A program made the position numbers and the translations under genes. A stretch of 64,000 nt of DNA. Origin: Microbacterium nanhaiense. GTDB lineage: Bacteria > Actinomycetota > Actinomycetes > Actinomycetales > Microbacteriaceae. The stretch is taken from contig NZ_BMMQ01000009.1 in NCBI RefSeq assembly GCF_014646015.1, positions 1-64,000 on the forward strand. Reading direction: 5' to 3'. The notes beneath the pieces were generated by a model. It was not told the DNA's origin. It was given only the letters and a program-made list of their open reading frames with translations, and did not search any database. Below, piece after piece: positions 1 to 8,831 of this stretch (position 1 is the first letter of the stretch; each line of letters opens with the position of its first letter).

Positions 1-375
1 GAAAACCTAGTCCGAGGACATATTGGCATTTGACAAGTGCACGCTGTTGAGTTCTCAAGGATCAGACGCACCCAGCCCTCACCATCACAGTGAGCCCTCC
101 GGGGCAACTTCCCTACGCCACCACCACGACTTCTCGTTTAGGCGACAAGAGACAAACTTACCGGCCCATTCTGAATGAAACCTGAAGATCATCTCTTCCG
201 AAACCCATCTCCTCTGAAGAGGATTCTGATTTCGTGTCGCCGTCTTGGGATGGGAGCCTGTCGGCTCAACCTCACCGCTTGGCGGCGACAAGGGATTACA
301 TTACGCGGATCCCAGGGCCCCAGCAAGCGGCCCCCGCACCGGGCGTGTCGCGCTCATCCCGCCCGGATACGCACA
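1..375 (-). promoter_or_regulatory. Probable rRNA operon leader and upstream non-coding region
   Basis: No convincing gene lies here, and base composition is lower in GC than the neighbours. Read on the minus strand, bases 60 to 25 contain CTTGAGAACTCAACAGCGTG followed by a TTGTCAAATGCCAAT-like run. This resembles the conserved segment found before 16S rRNA in Microbacteriaceae. No 16S 3-prime end (anti-Shine-Dalgarno) is visible at higher coordinates, so a 16S leader fits better than a 16S-23S spacer, and the rRNA genes would start beyond base 1. The remaining bases up to 375 hold only short purine-rich repeats and no tRNA. The identification rests on remembered sequence and is moderate. Confidence 0.5.
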
Positions 376-403
376 AGGGGCCGGCTCCGAAGAACCGGCC
401 CCT
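376..403 (-). terminator. Hairpin after glyS
   Basis: The inverted repeat AGGGGCCGG / CCGGCCCCT with a ten-base centre lies 16 bases past the glyS stop. It has no long T run on the minus strand (only TT), as is common for actinobacterial terminators. Confidence 0.6.
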
Positions 404-418
404 CTGCTCACGACGAGC

Positions 419-1804
419 TCACGCGCCGCGGAGACGCTCCGCGAGGTAGCCGTAGAGCTTGTCGAGCGAGACGCGCTCCTGGCTCATGGTGTCGCGGTCA
501 CGGATCGTCACCGCGTTGTCCTCGAGCGAGTCGAAGTCGACCGTGACACAGAACGGCGTGCCGATCTCGTCCTGGCGGCGGTAACGGCGGCCGATCGCGC
601 CTGCGTCGTCGAAGTCGACGTTCCAGGATCCGCGGAGGTCCTCGGCGACCTGGCGGGCGAGGGGCGACAGCTTCTCGTTGCGGCTCAGCGGCAGCACCGC
701 GATCTTGACGGGAGCGAGGCGCGGGTCGAGCTTCAGCACGGTGCGGGTGTCGGTGCCGCCCTTTGCGTTCGGCACCTCCTCCTCCTCGTACGCGTCGACG
801 AGGAATGCCATCATCGAGCGGGTGAGGCCGAACGACGGCTCGATCACATAGGGCACGTACTTCTCGCCCGACGCCTGGTCGAAGAACGCGAGGTTCGAGC
901 CCGAGTGCTCGATGTGGTTCTTCAGGTCGAAGTCGGTGCGGTTGGCGACGCCCATGAGCTCGCCCCAGCCCTTGCCCTGGAAGCCGAAGTTGTACTCGAA
1001 GTCGATCGTGCGGTCCGAGTAGTGCGCGCGCTCGTCCTCCGGGACGTCGAATCGGCGCATGTTGTCGGGGTTCACGCCGAGGTCGATGAACCAGTTCCAG
1101 CACGCCTCGACCCAGTGGTCGAACCATTCGGGTGCCGTGTCGGGCGCGACGAAGAACTCGATCTCCATCTGCTCGAACTCGCGCGTGCGGAAGATGAAGT
1201 TACCGGGCGTGATCTCGTTGCGGAACGCCTTGCCGACCTGGCCGATGCCGAACGGGGGCTTCTTACGGGCCGCCGTGACAACATTCGCGAAGTTCGTGAA
1301 GATGCCCTGCGCCGTCTCGGGGCGGAGGTAGTGCAGCCCGGACTCGTCGTCGACGACGCCGAGGTAGCTCTTGACGAGACCCGAGAACGACTTCGGCTCG
1401 GTCCACTGACCGCGGGTACCGCAGTCGGGGCACGCGATGTCGGCGAGGCCGTTCTCGGGCTTGCGGCCCTTCTTCTCCTCGAACGCCTCGATGAGGTGGT
1501 CCTCGCGGTGACGCTTGTGGCACTGCAGGCACTCGACGAGGGGATCCGTGAACGTCGCCACGTGGCCCGAGGCCTCCCACACCTTCGACGGCAGGATCAC
1601 CGAGCTGTCGAGGCCGACCATGTCGCCGCGTCCGCGCACGAAGGTCTGCCACCACTGGCGCCGGATGTTCTCCTTCAGCTCCGTGCCGAGGGGGCCGTAA
1701 TCCCATGCCGATCGAGAACCGCCGTAGATCTCACCCGCTTGGAACACGAACCCGCGATGACGGGCGAGGGCGATGACTTTGTCGAGGCGAGACTGCTCGG
1801 CCAC
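419..1804 (-). CDS. glyS: Glycyl-tRNA synthetase (alpha2 type)
   Basis: This class II aminoacyl-tRNA synthetase charges tRNA-Gly in the cytoplasm. At 461 residues it has the usual length for the homodimeric bacterial/eukaryotic-type enzyme. Visible marks are two CxxC zinc pairs (residues 92-95 and 125-128) and the class II motif RPETAQG at 161-167. The frame is open 20 codons further upstream (to 1864), but that extension looks unlike the family. The GTG at 1804 has GGAG five bases upstream, so it is preferred. It is a single gene with a hairpin behind it and a TAGGAT -10 about 60 bases ahead. Identification is secure; only the start is uncertain. Confidence 0.95.
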   Translation of the reverse strand: MAEQSRLDKVIALARHRGFVFQAGEIYGGSRSAWDYGPLGTELKENIRRQWWQTFVRGRGDMVGLDSSVILPSKVWEASGHVATFTDPLVECLQCHKRHREDHLIEAFEEKKGRKPENGLADIACPDCGTRGQWTEPKSFSGLVKSYLGVVDDESGLHYLRPETAQGIFTNFANVVTAARKKPPFGIGQVGKAFRNEITPGNFIFRTREFEQMEIEFFVAPDTAPEWFDHWVEACWNWFIDLGVNPDNMRRFDVPEDERAHYSDRTIDFEYNFGFQGKGWGELMGVANRTDFDLKNHIEHSGSNLAFFDQASGEKYVPYVIEPSFGLTRSMMAFLVDAYEEEEVPNAKGGTDTRTVLKLDPRLAPVKIAVLPLSRNEKLSPLARQVAEDLRGSWNVDFDDAGAIGRRYRRQDEIGTPFCVTVDFDSLEDNAVTIRDRDTMSQERVSLDKLYGYLAERLRGA

Positions 1805-1864
1805 GGTGGCTCCAATGGTCGTCGGGAATGTCGTACGGTCAGAACGACCGTCGCTACGCGTCAC

Positions 1865-1870
1865 ATCCTA
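1865..1870 (-). promoter_or_regulatory. Candidate -10 element of glyS
   Basis: TAGGAT on the minus strand, about 60 bases before the chosen GTG start. It matches the TANNNT pattern seen before other genes here. No clear -35 was identified. Confidence 0.35.
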
Positions 1871-1940
1871 TCGGGGGCGTCTGCGAGGCGCCGCCGATTT
1901 CACCAGCCGGGAAGAGTGCGATCGTCGTCATGACGCCACC

Positions 1941-2579
1941 CTACGCACGGGCATCGCGCGCCGCCGCGGCCGCGCGCGCGAGCCACGCCGGCGTCTTACC
2001 GGCGCGTGCCTGCGGGATCAGCTCCCCCGCCGCGCAGCAGTCGACGAGCTGGCTCGCGCGGCGCTCCCGCGTGGGCTGCTGCTTCGCGGACGAGATCCAG
2101 TGCCGCACGGTCTTGCGGTATCCGGGCGTCGCCGCCTCGAGGAACGCCACGGCAGCGGGCGACGCGTCGACGATCGCCTGCAGCTCGGGCGCGAGGGGCG
2201 CATCGTCGCGCTCGAAGGAGTAGATACCCGAGTTGTCGTCCGTGCGCCGCTCGTATGCGGCGATCCCGGCCGGGTGCATGCGTCCCTCGGCGAGAAGACG
2301 CTCGACGTGCGCGACGTTGACTTTCGACCAGGTGCTGCGCGGCTTCCGCGGCGTCCACCGCTGCCTCCGCGTGCCCTCACCGAGCGGGTAGGACACCGAG
2401 TCGATCCACCCGAAGCACAGCGCCTCCGGCACGGCCTCCGCCCAGGTCAGCCCCCGCTCCGGCGCACCCTTGGCGCGCAGTTCCATCCACAGTTCCGTCT
2501 CCGTCGCGTGGTGCCGCTCGAGCCACGCCCGGAACTCCTCGGCGTCTCGGAAGAAGACGGGGACGATGTCGTCACCCAT
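1941..2579 (-). CDS. YdeI/OmpD-associated family protein
   Basis: This is a 212-residue cytoplasmic protein of the YdeI family, which is widespread and poorly understood (some members are called bacteriocin-protection proteins). The family pattern is visible: an aromatic-rich N-terminal half ending in LCFGWIDS, then a basic TPRKPRSTWSKVN stretch, a GRMHPAG segment, and a C-terminal helical part starting at PGYRKTVRHWISSAK. GAGGAG lies about 11 bases before the ATG, within the end of the upstream gene, so the two genes are probably co-transcribed (7-base gap). No membrane segment or signal peptide is present. The family call is good; the function is unknown. Confidence 0.8.
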   Translation of the reverse strand: MGDDIVPVFFRDAEEFRAWLERHHATETELWMELRAKGAPERGLTWAEAVPEALCFGWIDSVSYPLGEGTRRQRWTPRKPRSTWSKVNVAHVERLLAEGRMHPAGIAAYERRTDDNSGIYSFERDDAPLAPELQAIVDASPAAVAFLEAATPGYRKTVRHWISSAKQQPTRERRASQLVDCCAAGELIPQARAGKTPAWLARAAAAARDARA

Positions 2580-2586
2580 GCCGGCG

Positions 2587-3117
2587 TCACTCCTCGGTGT
2601 CGAGCGGATCGCGGCGCGCGGGCACGGGCTCGGTGTGCTCGCGCCCCACGAGCCGCGCGCCGCGCAGGCGCTTCGCGAGGGCGCCGCCTCCCGCGACCGC
2701 CCACTCGCCGACCCGCACGTTGCCGTCGGCGCCCTCGGTCGCGACGCCCGAGATCGTGAAGATCCCGTAGGGCACCTGCTCGATATCGACCGACACGAGG
2801 TCCCCGTGCGCGAAGCCCAGCGGATCCGCGGGCTCGCCGTGCAGCGTCGCCGGGTCGGCGACAAGCGTGCGCAGCTCCGAGATCGGGGAGCGCACGGCGG
2901 ATCCGTCCTTCGCCTTCGTCTGCGGGCCCGCGATGAGCCGCCCGCTCAGCCACAGATCGCCCGTCGGCGAGCTGAACACCCGCCCACTCACCTCGAGCGC
3001 CCCGTATCGCGTCGTGTGCAGGACGACCGTCACATGGTCGCCGCCGTCGAGCGCGCCCAGCGCGGCCTTGAGGCCGGCGACGTCGCGGCGGGCGGGGAAG
3101 GTGAGAAACGATTCCAT
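2587..3117 (-). CDS. Uncharacterised 176-residue protein
   Basis: I do not recognise a family. The protein is soluble, with no signal peptide or membrane helix. The N-terminal third is a beta-rich segment (VTVVLHTTRYGALEVSGRVF), and the middle contains a possible second small beta domain (DLVSVDIEQVPYGIFTISGV). The C-terminus is rich in R, G and E. It sits directly upstream of the YdeI-family gene with a 7-base gap on the same strand, so the two are probably one transcript. Codon usage matches the backbone and GGATCC sites are present, so recent transfer is unlikely. Confidence 0.65.
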   Translation of the reverse strand: MESFLTFPARRDVAGLKAALGALDGGDHVTVVLHTTRYGALEVSGRVFSSPTGDLWLSGRLIAGPQTKAKDGSAVRSPISELRTLVADPATLHGEPADPLGFAHGDLVSVDIEQVPYGIFTISGVATEGADGNVRVGEWAVAGGGALAKRLRGARLVGREHTEPVPARRDPLDTEE

Positions 3118-3163
3118 GCCCCGAGCGTACCGAGACCGAGACGCGCGTCCTAGACGCGACCGG

Positions 3164-4534
3164 TCAGGCGTCGAAGCGGTACGCCGCTCCCCGGTGGTCG
3201 TCGGCGAGGTGGGCGCCCTTGCCACCGATGCGCTCGCGCAGCGTGACGGGGTCGCCGCCCTCGGCGAGCAGGCCCCGGCGGCGCAGCTCGGGCGAGACGA
3301 AGCGGGCGAAGCGCTCGAGGTCGGCCGGGCGCACGGCGGCCGAGACGTTGAAGCCGTCGACGCCGGACTCGTCCATCCACCGCTCGAGCTCGTCGACGAC
3401 GGTCGCAGGCGAACCGACGATGACGGGCCCCCGGCCTCCGATCGCGACGAACTCGGCGAGGTCGCGCACCGTCCACGTCTTCCCGTCGGCGAGCGTCGTG
3501 AACGATGCGAGCGCCGACTGATTGGCGTCGGTGACGATGTGCTCGAGCTCCTGCTCGGGCCGCGCCCCCGCGAAGTCGACACCGGTCCACCCGCTGAACA
3601 GCGCCAGCGCCGACTCCGTGTCGACGTAGGAGGTGTACTCCGCGAGGCGCGCCTGGGCGGCCTCATCGGTTTCGTCGACGATGATCGTCGCGAGCGTGAA
3701 GATCTTGATGGCGTCGCGCGGCCGCCCCGCCGCCTCGAGCCCCTCGCGCACGCCATCGACCCACTTCTTCACGAGCCGCGGGGTGCCGCCCGAGAAGAAG
3801 ATCGCCTCGGCGTGATCGACGGCGAACTGCTGCCCGCGCTTGGACGCGCCCGCCTGGAAGAGGAACGGGGTGCGCTGCGGGCCCGGCGCCGCGAGCGCCT
3901 CGCCCGGCACGCGGAAGTACGCGCCGTCGTGCGCGATCGGCCGCACCTTCTCCGGATCCACGAACACGTTCGCGTCGCGGTCCGCGACGACGGCCCCCTC
4001 GGCGAAGGAGCCCTCCCACAGCTTGTACATGACCTCCATGTACTCGTCCGCGCGGTCGTAGCGCTCGTCGTGGGGGATCTGCGCCTCGGTGCCGACGATG
4101 TTGCGCGCCGCGGAGTCCTGATAGCTCGTGACGATGTTCCACGCCACGCGGCCGTTCGTGAAGTGATCGAGCGTCGTCAGCGTGCGCGCGAGGAGATACG
4201 GGCGCTCGTACGACACCGACGCCGTGACGCCGAATCCGAGGCGTTCGGTGACCGCCGCCATCGCGGGGACGGCGACGATCGGATCCAGCAGCGGGTACTG
4301 CACCCCGCCGCGCGCCGTCTGCGCGATGTCGCCGCCGTACACGTCGTACGCGCCGACGATGTCGGCGAGGAACAGCGACGCGAACCCGCCCTCCTCGAGG
4401 GTCCGGGCGAGCGAGGTCCAATAGTCGAGCCGCTGGAAGTCCGCGACGCCCGACTCGGGGTGCCGCCAGAGGCCGGGCGACTGGTGCACGGGCACCAGCA
4501 TGTCGAAGGCGTTGAGCAGGATGGGGCGGGTCAT
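3164..4534 (-). CDS. LLM-class flavin monooxygenase (NtaA/SnaA/DszA group)
   Basis: A 456-residue FMN-dependent luciferase-like monooxygenase of the NtaA/SnaA/SoxA(DszA) subgroup. The family hallmarks are GLWRHPES near the N-terminus, the FLADIVGAYDVY block, ASVSYERPYLLARTLTTLDH, and GRVAWNIVTSYQDSAARN around the flavin-binding region. Members use reduced FMN to oxidise sulfones, nitrilotriacetate or similar small substrates. The gene is last in a three-gene operon, after an MHS transporter (16-base gap) and a DszC/SfnC-like flavin enzyme, a set typical of organosulfur or xenobiotic uptake and oxidation. The exact substrate cannot be read from the sequence. A separate flavin reductase must supply FMNH2. 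Confidence 0.85.
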   Translation of the reverse strand: MTRPILLNAFDMLVPVHQSPGLWRHPESGVADFQRLDYWTSLARTLEEGGFASLFLADIVGAYDVYGGDIAQTARGGVQYPLLDPIVAVPAMAAVTERLGFGVTASVSYERPYLLARTLTTLDHFTNGRVAWNIVTSYQDSAARNIVGTEAQIPHDERYDRADEYMEVMYKLWEGSFAEGAVVADRDANVFVDPEKVRPIAHDGAYFRVPGEALAAPGPQRTPFLFQAGASKRGQQFAVDHAEAIFFSGGTPRLVKKWVDGVREGLEAAGRPRDAIKIFTLATIIVDETDEAAQARLAEYTSYVDTESALALFSGWTGVDFAGARPEQELEHIVTDANQSALASFTTLADGKTWTVRDLAEFVAIGGRGPVIVGSPATVVDELERWMDESGVDGFNVSAAVRPADLERFARFVSPELRRRGLLAEGGDPVTLRERIGGKGAHLADDHRGAAYRFDA

Positions 4535-4550
4535 CGGGTCTCCGTTGCTA

Positions 4551-5867
4551 TCAGGCGGCGCGCTCGGCGCGGATCTCGGCGCCGCGCGGATCCTTCGCGA
4601 TGATCGTCGCGGTCAGCGAGATGGCGGCGATGAAGGTCAGGTAGCCGCAGATGAGCCAGGGCGTGTTTCCGCCCAGCTCGAAGAGCAGCGCGGCGATCAT
4701 CGGCATGATGCCGCCGCCGATCACGGATCCCAGCTGGTAGCCCATGCTGACGCCCGAGTAGCGCACCTCGACCGGGAACTGCTCGGCGAACCACGCCGCC
4801 TGCGGGCCGTACACGGAGTCGTGGGCGACGTTCATGCCGAGGATCATGAGCAGGGGCAGTAGCGCGAGCGCGCCCGTCGACAGGTAGCCGAAGAACACCC
4901 AGCCGAACACGGCGATCGCGACGAATCCGAAGATGGTGACGGGCTTGCGACCCACGCGGTCGGAGAGCCAGCCCCAGAACGGTGCGGTGACGAGGCCGAC
5001 GGCGGATCCGATCATCACCGCATTGACGCCGGCCTCCTTGTCGCCGTGGGTGTCGACGAGGTAGCTCAACACGTACACCGTGATCAGGAAGTAGACGCTG
5101 TTCTGCGCGATGCGCTGGGCGATCGTGACGAGCAGCGGGCGCCAGTGCGAACGGAACACCGTCACGACCGGCACGCGGTCGGTGGCGCCCGCGTCCTTGA
5201 CCTGCTGGAACTCGGGGGCGTCGCGGACCCCGAGACGGATCCACAGGCCGATGACGACGAGCACCGCGGAGAGCAGGAAGGGGATGCGCCAGCCGAAGGC
5301 CTCGAACTGGGCGTCCGTCATCAGCGCCTGCACGATCACGAACATGCCCGTCGCGAGCAGCATGCCGGCGGCGGATCCGATCTGCGTGAAGGATCCGAAG
5401 AGGCCGCGGCGGCTGGGGGGCGCATGCTCGACCGACAGCAGCGCGGATCCGCCCCACTCGGCTCCCGCCGCGAGGCCCTGCACGAGTCGCAGCGCGACGA
5501 GCGCGGCCGCGGCCCACCAGCCGATCGCGTCGAAGTTCGGCACGAGCCCGATGATCGTCGACCCGATGCCCATCAGCAGCAGCGAGGCCACGAGGAGCGA
5601 CTTCCGGCCGATCCGGTCGCCGAGGTGACCGGCGACGATACCGCCGATCGGCCGCGCGAGGAAGCCGACGGCGAGCGAGGCGAACGACGCCATGGTGCTC
5701 GCAAAGGCGCTGTCGGTCGGGAAGTACTGTTCGTTGAAGATCAGCGCGGCCGCGGTGCCGTAGAGGTAGAAGTCGTACCACTCGATGGTGGTGCCCGACA
5801 GGGCGGCGAGCAGGACCCTCCGCTTCTCGCGGGCGGTCGAGGTCGGTGCGGTGGCGACGGCGGTCAT
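4551..5867 (-). CDS. MHS-family MFS transporter
   Basis: A 438-residue metabolite:H+ symporter of the MFS, with about 12 membrane helices. The N-terminal signature GTTIEWYDFYLYG is diagnostic for the MHS (ProP/ShiA/KgtP) branch, followed by the loop 2-3 motif GHLGDRIGRKSLL and a repeat version LSDRVGRKPV in the second half. The ATG overlaps the stop of the upstream flavoenzyme gene by four bases (ATGA), so translation is coupled. Given its neighbours it probably imports the organic acid, sulfonate or sulfone that the flanking oxygenases attack. The substrate is inferred from context only. Confidence 0.85.
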   Translation of the reverse strand: MTAVATAPTSTAREKRRVLLAALSGTTIEWYDFYLYGTAAALIFNEQYFPTDSAFASTMASFASLAVGFLARPIGGIVAGHLGDRIGRKSLLVASLLLMGIGSTIIGLVPNFDAIGWWAAAALVALRLVQGLAAGAEWGGSALLSVEHAPPSRRGLFGSFTQIGSAAGMLLATGMFVIVQALMTDAQFEAFGWRIPFLLSAVLVVIGLWIRLGVRDAPEFQQVKDAGATDRVPVVTVFRSHWRPLLVTIAQRIAQNSVYFLITVYVLSYLVDTHGDKEAGVNAVMIGSAVGLVTAPFWGWLSDRVGRKPVTIFGFVAIAVFGWVFFGYLSTGALALLPLLMILGMNVAHDSVYGPQAAWFAEQFPVEVRYSGVSMGYQLGSVIGGGIMPMIAALLFELGGNTPWLICGYLTFIAAISLTATIIAKDPRGAEIRAERAA

Positions 5868-7102
5868 GCCTTCGATCCCTTCGTGGCATCGCCGATGGCG
5901 TTCAGGCCCTCGGGCAGCGTGCCGTTGATCCAGTAGTCGCCGATCGCCCGCGCGCGGAACGAGATCGGATTGTGGGTGGCGACCGTCTGGGCGTTGCGCC
6001 AGTGCCGGTCGAGGTTCTTGGCGGTCGACGTCGCGGAGGCGCCGACCGTGAGGAAGAGGTCCTGCGCGGCGCCGAGCGCGAGCTCCGGCACGCTGATCTG
6101 CGCGTGCTCGACGGCGACCTCGGACTGCACGATCTCGTCGGTCGCGGGCCCGTTGCCTTCCGCCGAGGCGACGCCGGCATCGAGCACGCGGGCCGTGTGC
6201 AGGACGACGGCCTCCGCGCTGTACGCCTTCGCGGCGATCCGCCCGACGGCCTCCTGGATCAGCGGATCCTCGCGGAACGGCAGGCCGGAGCCCGTGTTGA
6301 ATGTGCGCGCGCGCCCGGCGACGAGCGCAGCGGCGTCGCGGCGGGCCGCGTGGGCGATCCCCGCGAGGACGGCGAGCAGGATGAGCTGGAAGTAGGCGGC
6401 CTCGTGGACGGCGTCGCTGGATCCGGAGATCCGGTCGATCAGCCCCGCGGGCTCGACGCGCACGCCGTCGAAGACGGTCGTGCCGGTTCCGGTGAGCTTC
6501 TGCCCGAAGCCGTCCCAGTCGTCCTCGATCGTGACGCCGTCGGCGTCGGTCGCGACGACCGCGAAGCAGCGGCCGTCCTCGTTCTCGAGGCCGGCCGAGA
6601 CCCGCGTGTAGTCGGCGAAGATCGTGCCGGTCGAGTAGTACTTGCGGCCCGTGAGGACGGCGCCGTCGTCGGTGCGCGAGAGGACGGTGTTGAGGCGGCC
6701 GAGCGCGTTTCCGCCCTTCTCGGTCGAGGCGTTCCCGACGGTCGCCCCCGCGAGGACCCGCGGGTACCAGACGTCCTGGAGCTCGCGCGGCTGGAAGCGC
6801 AGCGAGTCGAGGAAGCCGAAGTGCGAGCGGTACTGGTGCGCGATGCTCGGGTCCGCCTGCGCGAGATCGATCAGCAGGCGCATCAGCGTCTCGATGCTCG
6901 CGCCCGGGCCGCCGTGCTCGCGCGGGACCCGCAACGTCCCGAAACCGGCCGCGTTGAGCTGGCGGATCTCCTCGAACGGCATGGCCCGCTGCTGCTCGCG
7001 CGCAGAGGATCCCTCGGCGAGCTCGTCGAAGATCGGCTGGAACAGGGCGCTGAGCGACGCGTAATCGCCCGGCAGGACGTCGGTCTGGCTGCGGTGCGGC
7101 AT
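5864..7102 (-). CDS. Acyl-CoA dehydrogenase-fold flavin monooxygenase (DszC/SfnB-like)
   Basis: A 412-residue protein with the acyl-CoA dehydrogenase fold, of the group that includes DszC and SfnB (FMN-dependent oxygenation of sulfur compounds). Marks are GFGTLRVPREHGGPGAS, ADPSIAHQYRSHFGF, the flavin-loop region TGRKYYSTGTIFADY and a C-terminal ARTFNTGSGLPFREDP followed by ATSTAKNLDRHWRNAQT. The catalytic glutamate of true acyl-CoA dehydrogenases is not evident. The start at 7102 is chosen because GAAGGA lies six bases upstream; a second ATG at 7117 has no such site. It is the first gene of the operon with the transporter and the luciferase-like oxygenase. Confidence 0.8.
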   Translation of the reverse strand: MPHRSQTDVLPGDYASLSALFQPIFDELAEGSSAREQQRAMPFEEIRQLNAAGFGTLRVPREHGGPGASIETLMRLLIDLAQADPSIAHQYRSHFGFLDSLRFQPRELQDVWYPRVLAGATVGNASTEKGGNALGRLNTVLSRTDDGAVLTGRKYYSTGTIFADYTRVSAGLENEDGRCFAVVATDADGVTIEDDWDGFGQKLTGTGTTVFDGVRVEPAGLIDRISGSSDAVHEAAYFQLILLAVLAGIAHAARRDAAALVAGRARTFNTGSGLPFREDPLIQEAVGRIAAKAYSAEAVVLHTARVLDAGVASAEGNGPATDEIVQSEVAVEHAQISVPELALGAAQDLFLTVGASATSTAKNLDRHWRNAQTVATHNPISFRARAIGDYWINGTLPEGLNAIGDATKGSKA

Positions 7103-7233
7103 TGCGGATCCTTCCATGGAATGGGTCAATTGTGGTCGGAGGCCCCAAATGTGACGATTCGAGTCGTCACGCGCCGTCACGCTCTGTCACACGGCGTCAT
7201 ATGCGCCCCGCGGGAGCCGGAAGGCGGATCCGA

Positions 7234-7239
7234 TAGTCT
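7234..7239 (+). promoter_or_regulatory. -10 element, leaderless MFS gene
   Basis: TAGTCT eight bases before the ATG at 7248. Transcription would begin at or next to the start codon. Confidence 0.5.
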
Positions 7240-7247
7240 GCGGGGAG

Positions 7248-8684
7248 ATGAACAGAGATCCGGGGTCCCGCGACAGACTGACCCGTCGCGTGCCCGGATG
7301 GGCCGTCGTCGCGGCCCTCGCCTTCGCGGGGCTGAGCTCCGCGTTCATGTTCACCCTCGTCGTCCCGCTGCAGGCCGAGCTGCCGGAGCTACTGGACGCG
7401 CCGCGCGAGGACACGACCTGGGTCGTCACGATCACGCTCCTCGTGGCCGCCGTCGCGACGCCCATCTCCGGGCGGCTCGGCGACATGTACGGAAAGCGTC
7501 GCGTGATCCTGGCCCTACTGATCGCGCTCATGGTCGGATCCCTCGTCGCCGCGCTGTCGCACTCGATCATCGGCCTGATCATCGGCCGCGGCCTGCAAGG
7601 CCTGACGACGGGCGTGATTCCCCTCGGCATCGCCGTCATGCGAGACGTCCTGCACCCCGCTCGCCTCGGCACCGCCGTGGCCTTCATGAGCGCGACGATG
7701 GGCGTCGGCGGCGCGATCGGCATGCCGGTCGCGGCATACATCGCCGAGAACTTCGACTGGCACATGCTGTTCTGGCTCGCGCTCGCGCTGGGGGTGCTCG
7801 GCTTCGCGGCGATCGCGCTCGTCGTGCCCGGCGACACGCTGCGCTCGCCCGGACGCCTCGACATCCCGGGCGTCATCGGCCTCGCCGTGGGCCTCACGGG
7901 CCTGCTGCTGTTCGTGTCGCGCGGTGCCGACTGGGGCTGGGCCTCGCCCGCCGCGATCGGATCCGCGGCCGGCGGCGTCATCGCGCTCGTGATCTGGGGC
8001 TGGTATCAGCTGAGAACGACGGATCCGCTCGTCGACCTCCGCGTCGCCTCGCGCCCCGCCGTGCTGCTGACGAACCTCGCGGCGATCGGCATGGGCTTCG
8101 CACTCTTCGGGTCGAACGTCTCGTTCCCCCAGATGCTCGAGCTCCCCGCCTCGACGGGCCACGGATTCGGACTCACGATGCTGCAGGCGGCTCTCGTGAT
8201 CATGCCGTCGGGCCTCATCATGATGGTCCTCTCGCCCCTCTCCGGTCAGCTCGAGAAGGTCTTCGGACCGCGCCCCCTGTTCACGATCGGGACGGCGTCG
8301 ATCGTCGTCGCCTACGTATTCGTGCTGATCTTCTCCACCGAGGTGTGGCACATCGTCGTCGTGAACTGCATCATCGGCGTCGGCATCGCCTTCTCCTTCG
8401 CGGCGATGCCGATGATCATCATGCAGGCCGTTCCCGCAAACGAGACCGGCGTCTCGAACGGGCTCAACGCACTGTTCCGCTCGGTCGGCACCTCCAGCGC
8501 CTCCGCCGTGATGGGCGGAGTGCTCGCCGCCATGAGCGTCGAGGTCGATGGGCACGCCCTCCCCACGGCGAGCGCCTTCCAGCTCTGCTTCTGGATCGCG
8601 ATCGTCGCGGCCGTCGCCGCGACGATCCTGACCTTCTTCATCCCGCGGTCGACGCCCGAGGGGCACGCGTCGATCCCCTCCTGA
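7248..8684 (+). CDS. MFS drug exporter, DHA2-like (14 TM)
   Basis: A 478-residue membrane protein of the DHA2 drug:H+ antiporter type. Visible features are a long series of hydrophobic segments, the loop 2-3 motif SGRLGDMYGKRRV (motif A), GRGLQGLTTGVIPLGIAVMRD (motif B region), and a motif C-like MSATMGVGGAIGMPVAAYI. A -10 hexamer sits right before the ATG, so the mRNA is probably leaderless. It is monocistronic and diverges from the sulfur operon across about 145 bases. It probably exports hydrophobic compounds; the substrate is unknown. Confidence 0.85.
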   Translation: MNRDPGSRDRLTRRVPGWAVVAALAFAGLSSAFMFTLVVPLQAELPELLDAPREDTTWVVTITLLVAAVATPISGRLGDMYGKRRVILALLIALMVGSLVAALSHSIIGLIIGRGLQGLTTGVIPLGIAVMRDVLHPARLGTAVAFMSATMGVGGAIGMPVAAYIAENFDWHMLFWLALALGVLGFAAIALVVPGDTLRSPGRLDIPGVIGLAVGLTGLLLFVSRGADWGWASPAAIGSAAGGVIALVIWGWYQLRTTDPLVDLRVASRPAVLLTNLAAIGMGFALFGSNVSFPQMLELPASTGHGFGLTMLQAALVIMPSGLIMMVLSPLSGQLEKVFGPRPLFTIGTASIVVAYVFVLIFSTEVWHIVVVNCIIGVGIAFSFAAMPMIIMQAVPANETGVSNGLNALFRSVGTSSASAVMGGVLAAMSVEVDGHALPTASAFQLCFWIAIVAAVAATILTFFIPRSTPEGHASIPS

Positions 8685-8767
8685 GGCCACGCGCGACATC
8701 CGCAGGTTCTCCGGAACAAGAACCCGGTCCATGGCGCTGGGCATGCGGATTCGCGCACGATAGCGCA

Positions 8768-8773
8768 TAGGAT
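8768..8773 (+). promoter_or_regulatory. Candidate -10 element
   Basis: TAGGAT about 60 bases before the membrane protein gene at 8832. It fits the local TANNNT consensus; no -35 was recognised. Confidence 0.3.
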
Positions 8774-8831
8774 GACGCCTGCCGCCGCTCATCGAGACGG
8801 TCGGCTCTGACGAGAATGTGAGCGCATCGCC

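Noticed and set aside
85..291. Small open frames in the first 550 bases
   Set aside because: No ribosome site or protein-like composition; the region fits an rRNA leader better.
1805..1864. Longer GlyRS with 20 extra N-terminal residues
   Set aside because: The extension is not family-like, and the GTG at 1804 has a good ribosome site.
4551..7148. An 865-codon frame that appears to fuse an unknown N-terminus to the MHS transporter
   Set aside because: The N-terminal 430 codons are an out-of-frame reading of the flavoenzyme gene. The transporter starts at the ATGA overlap at 5867.
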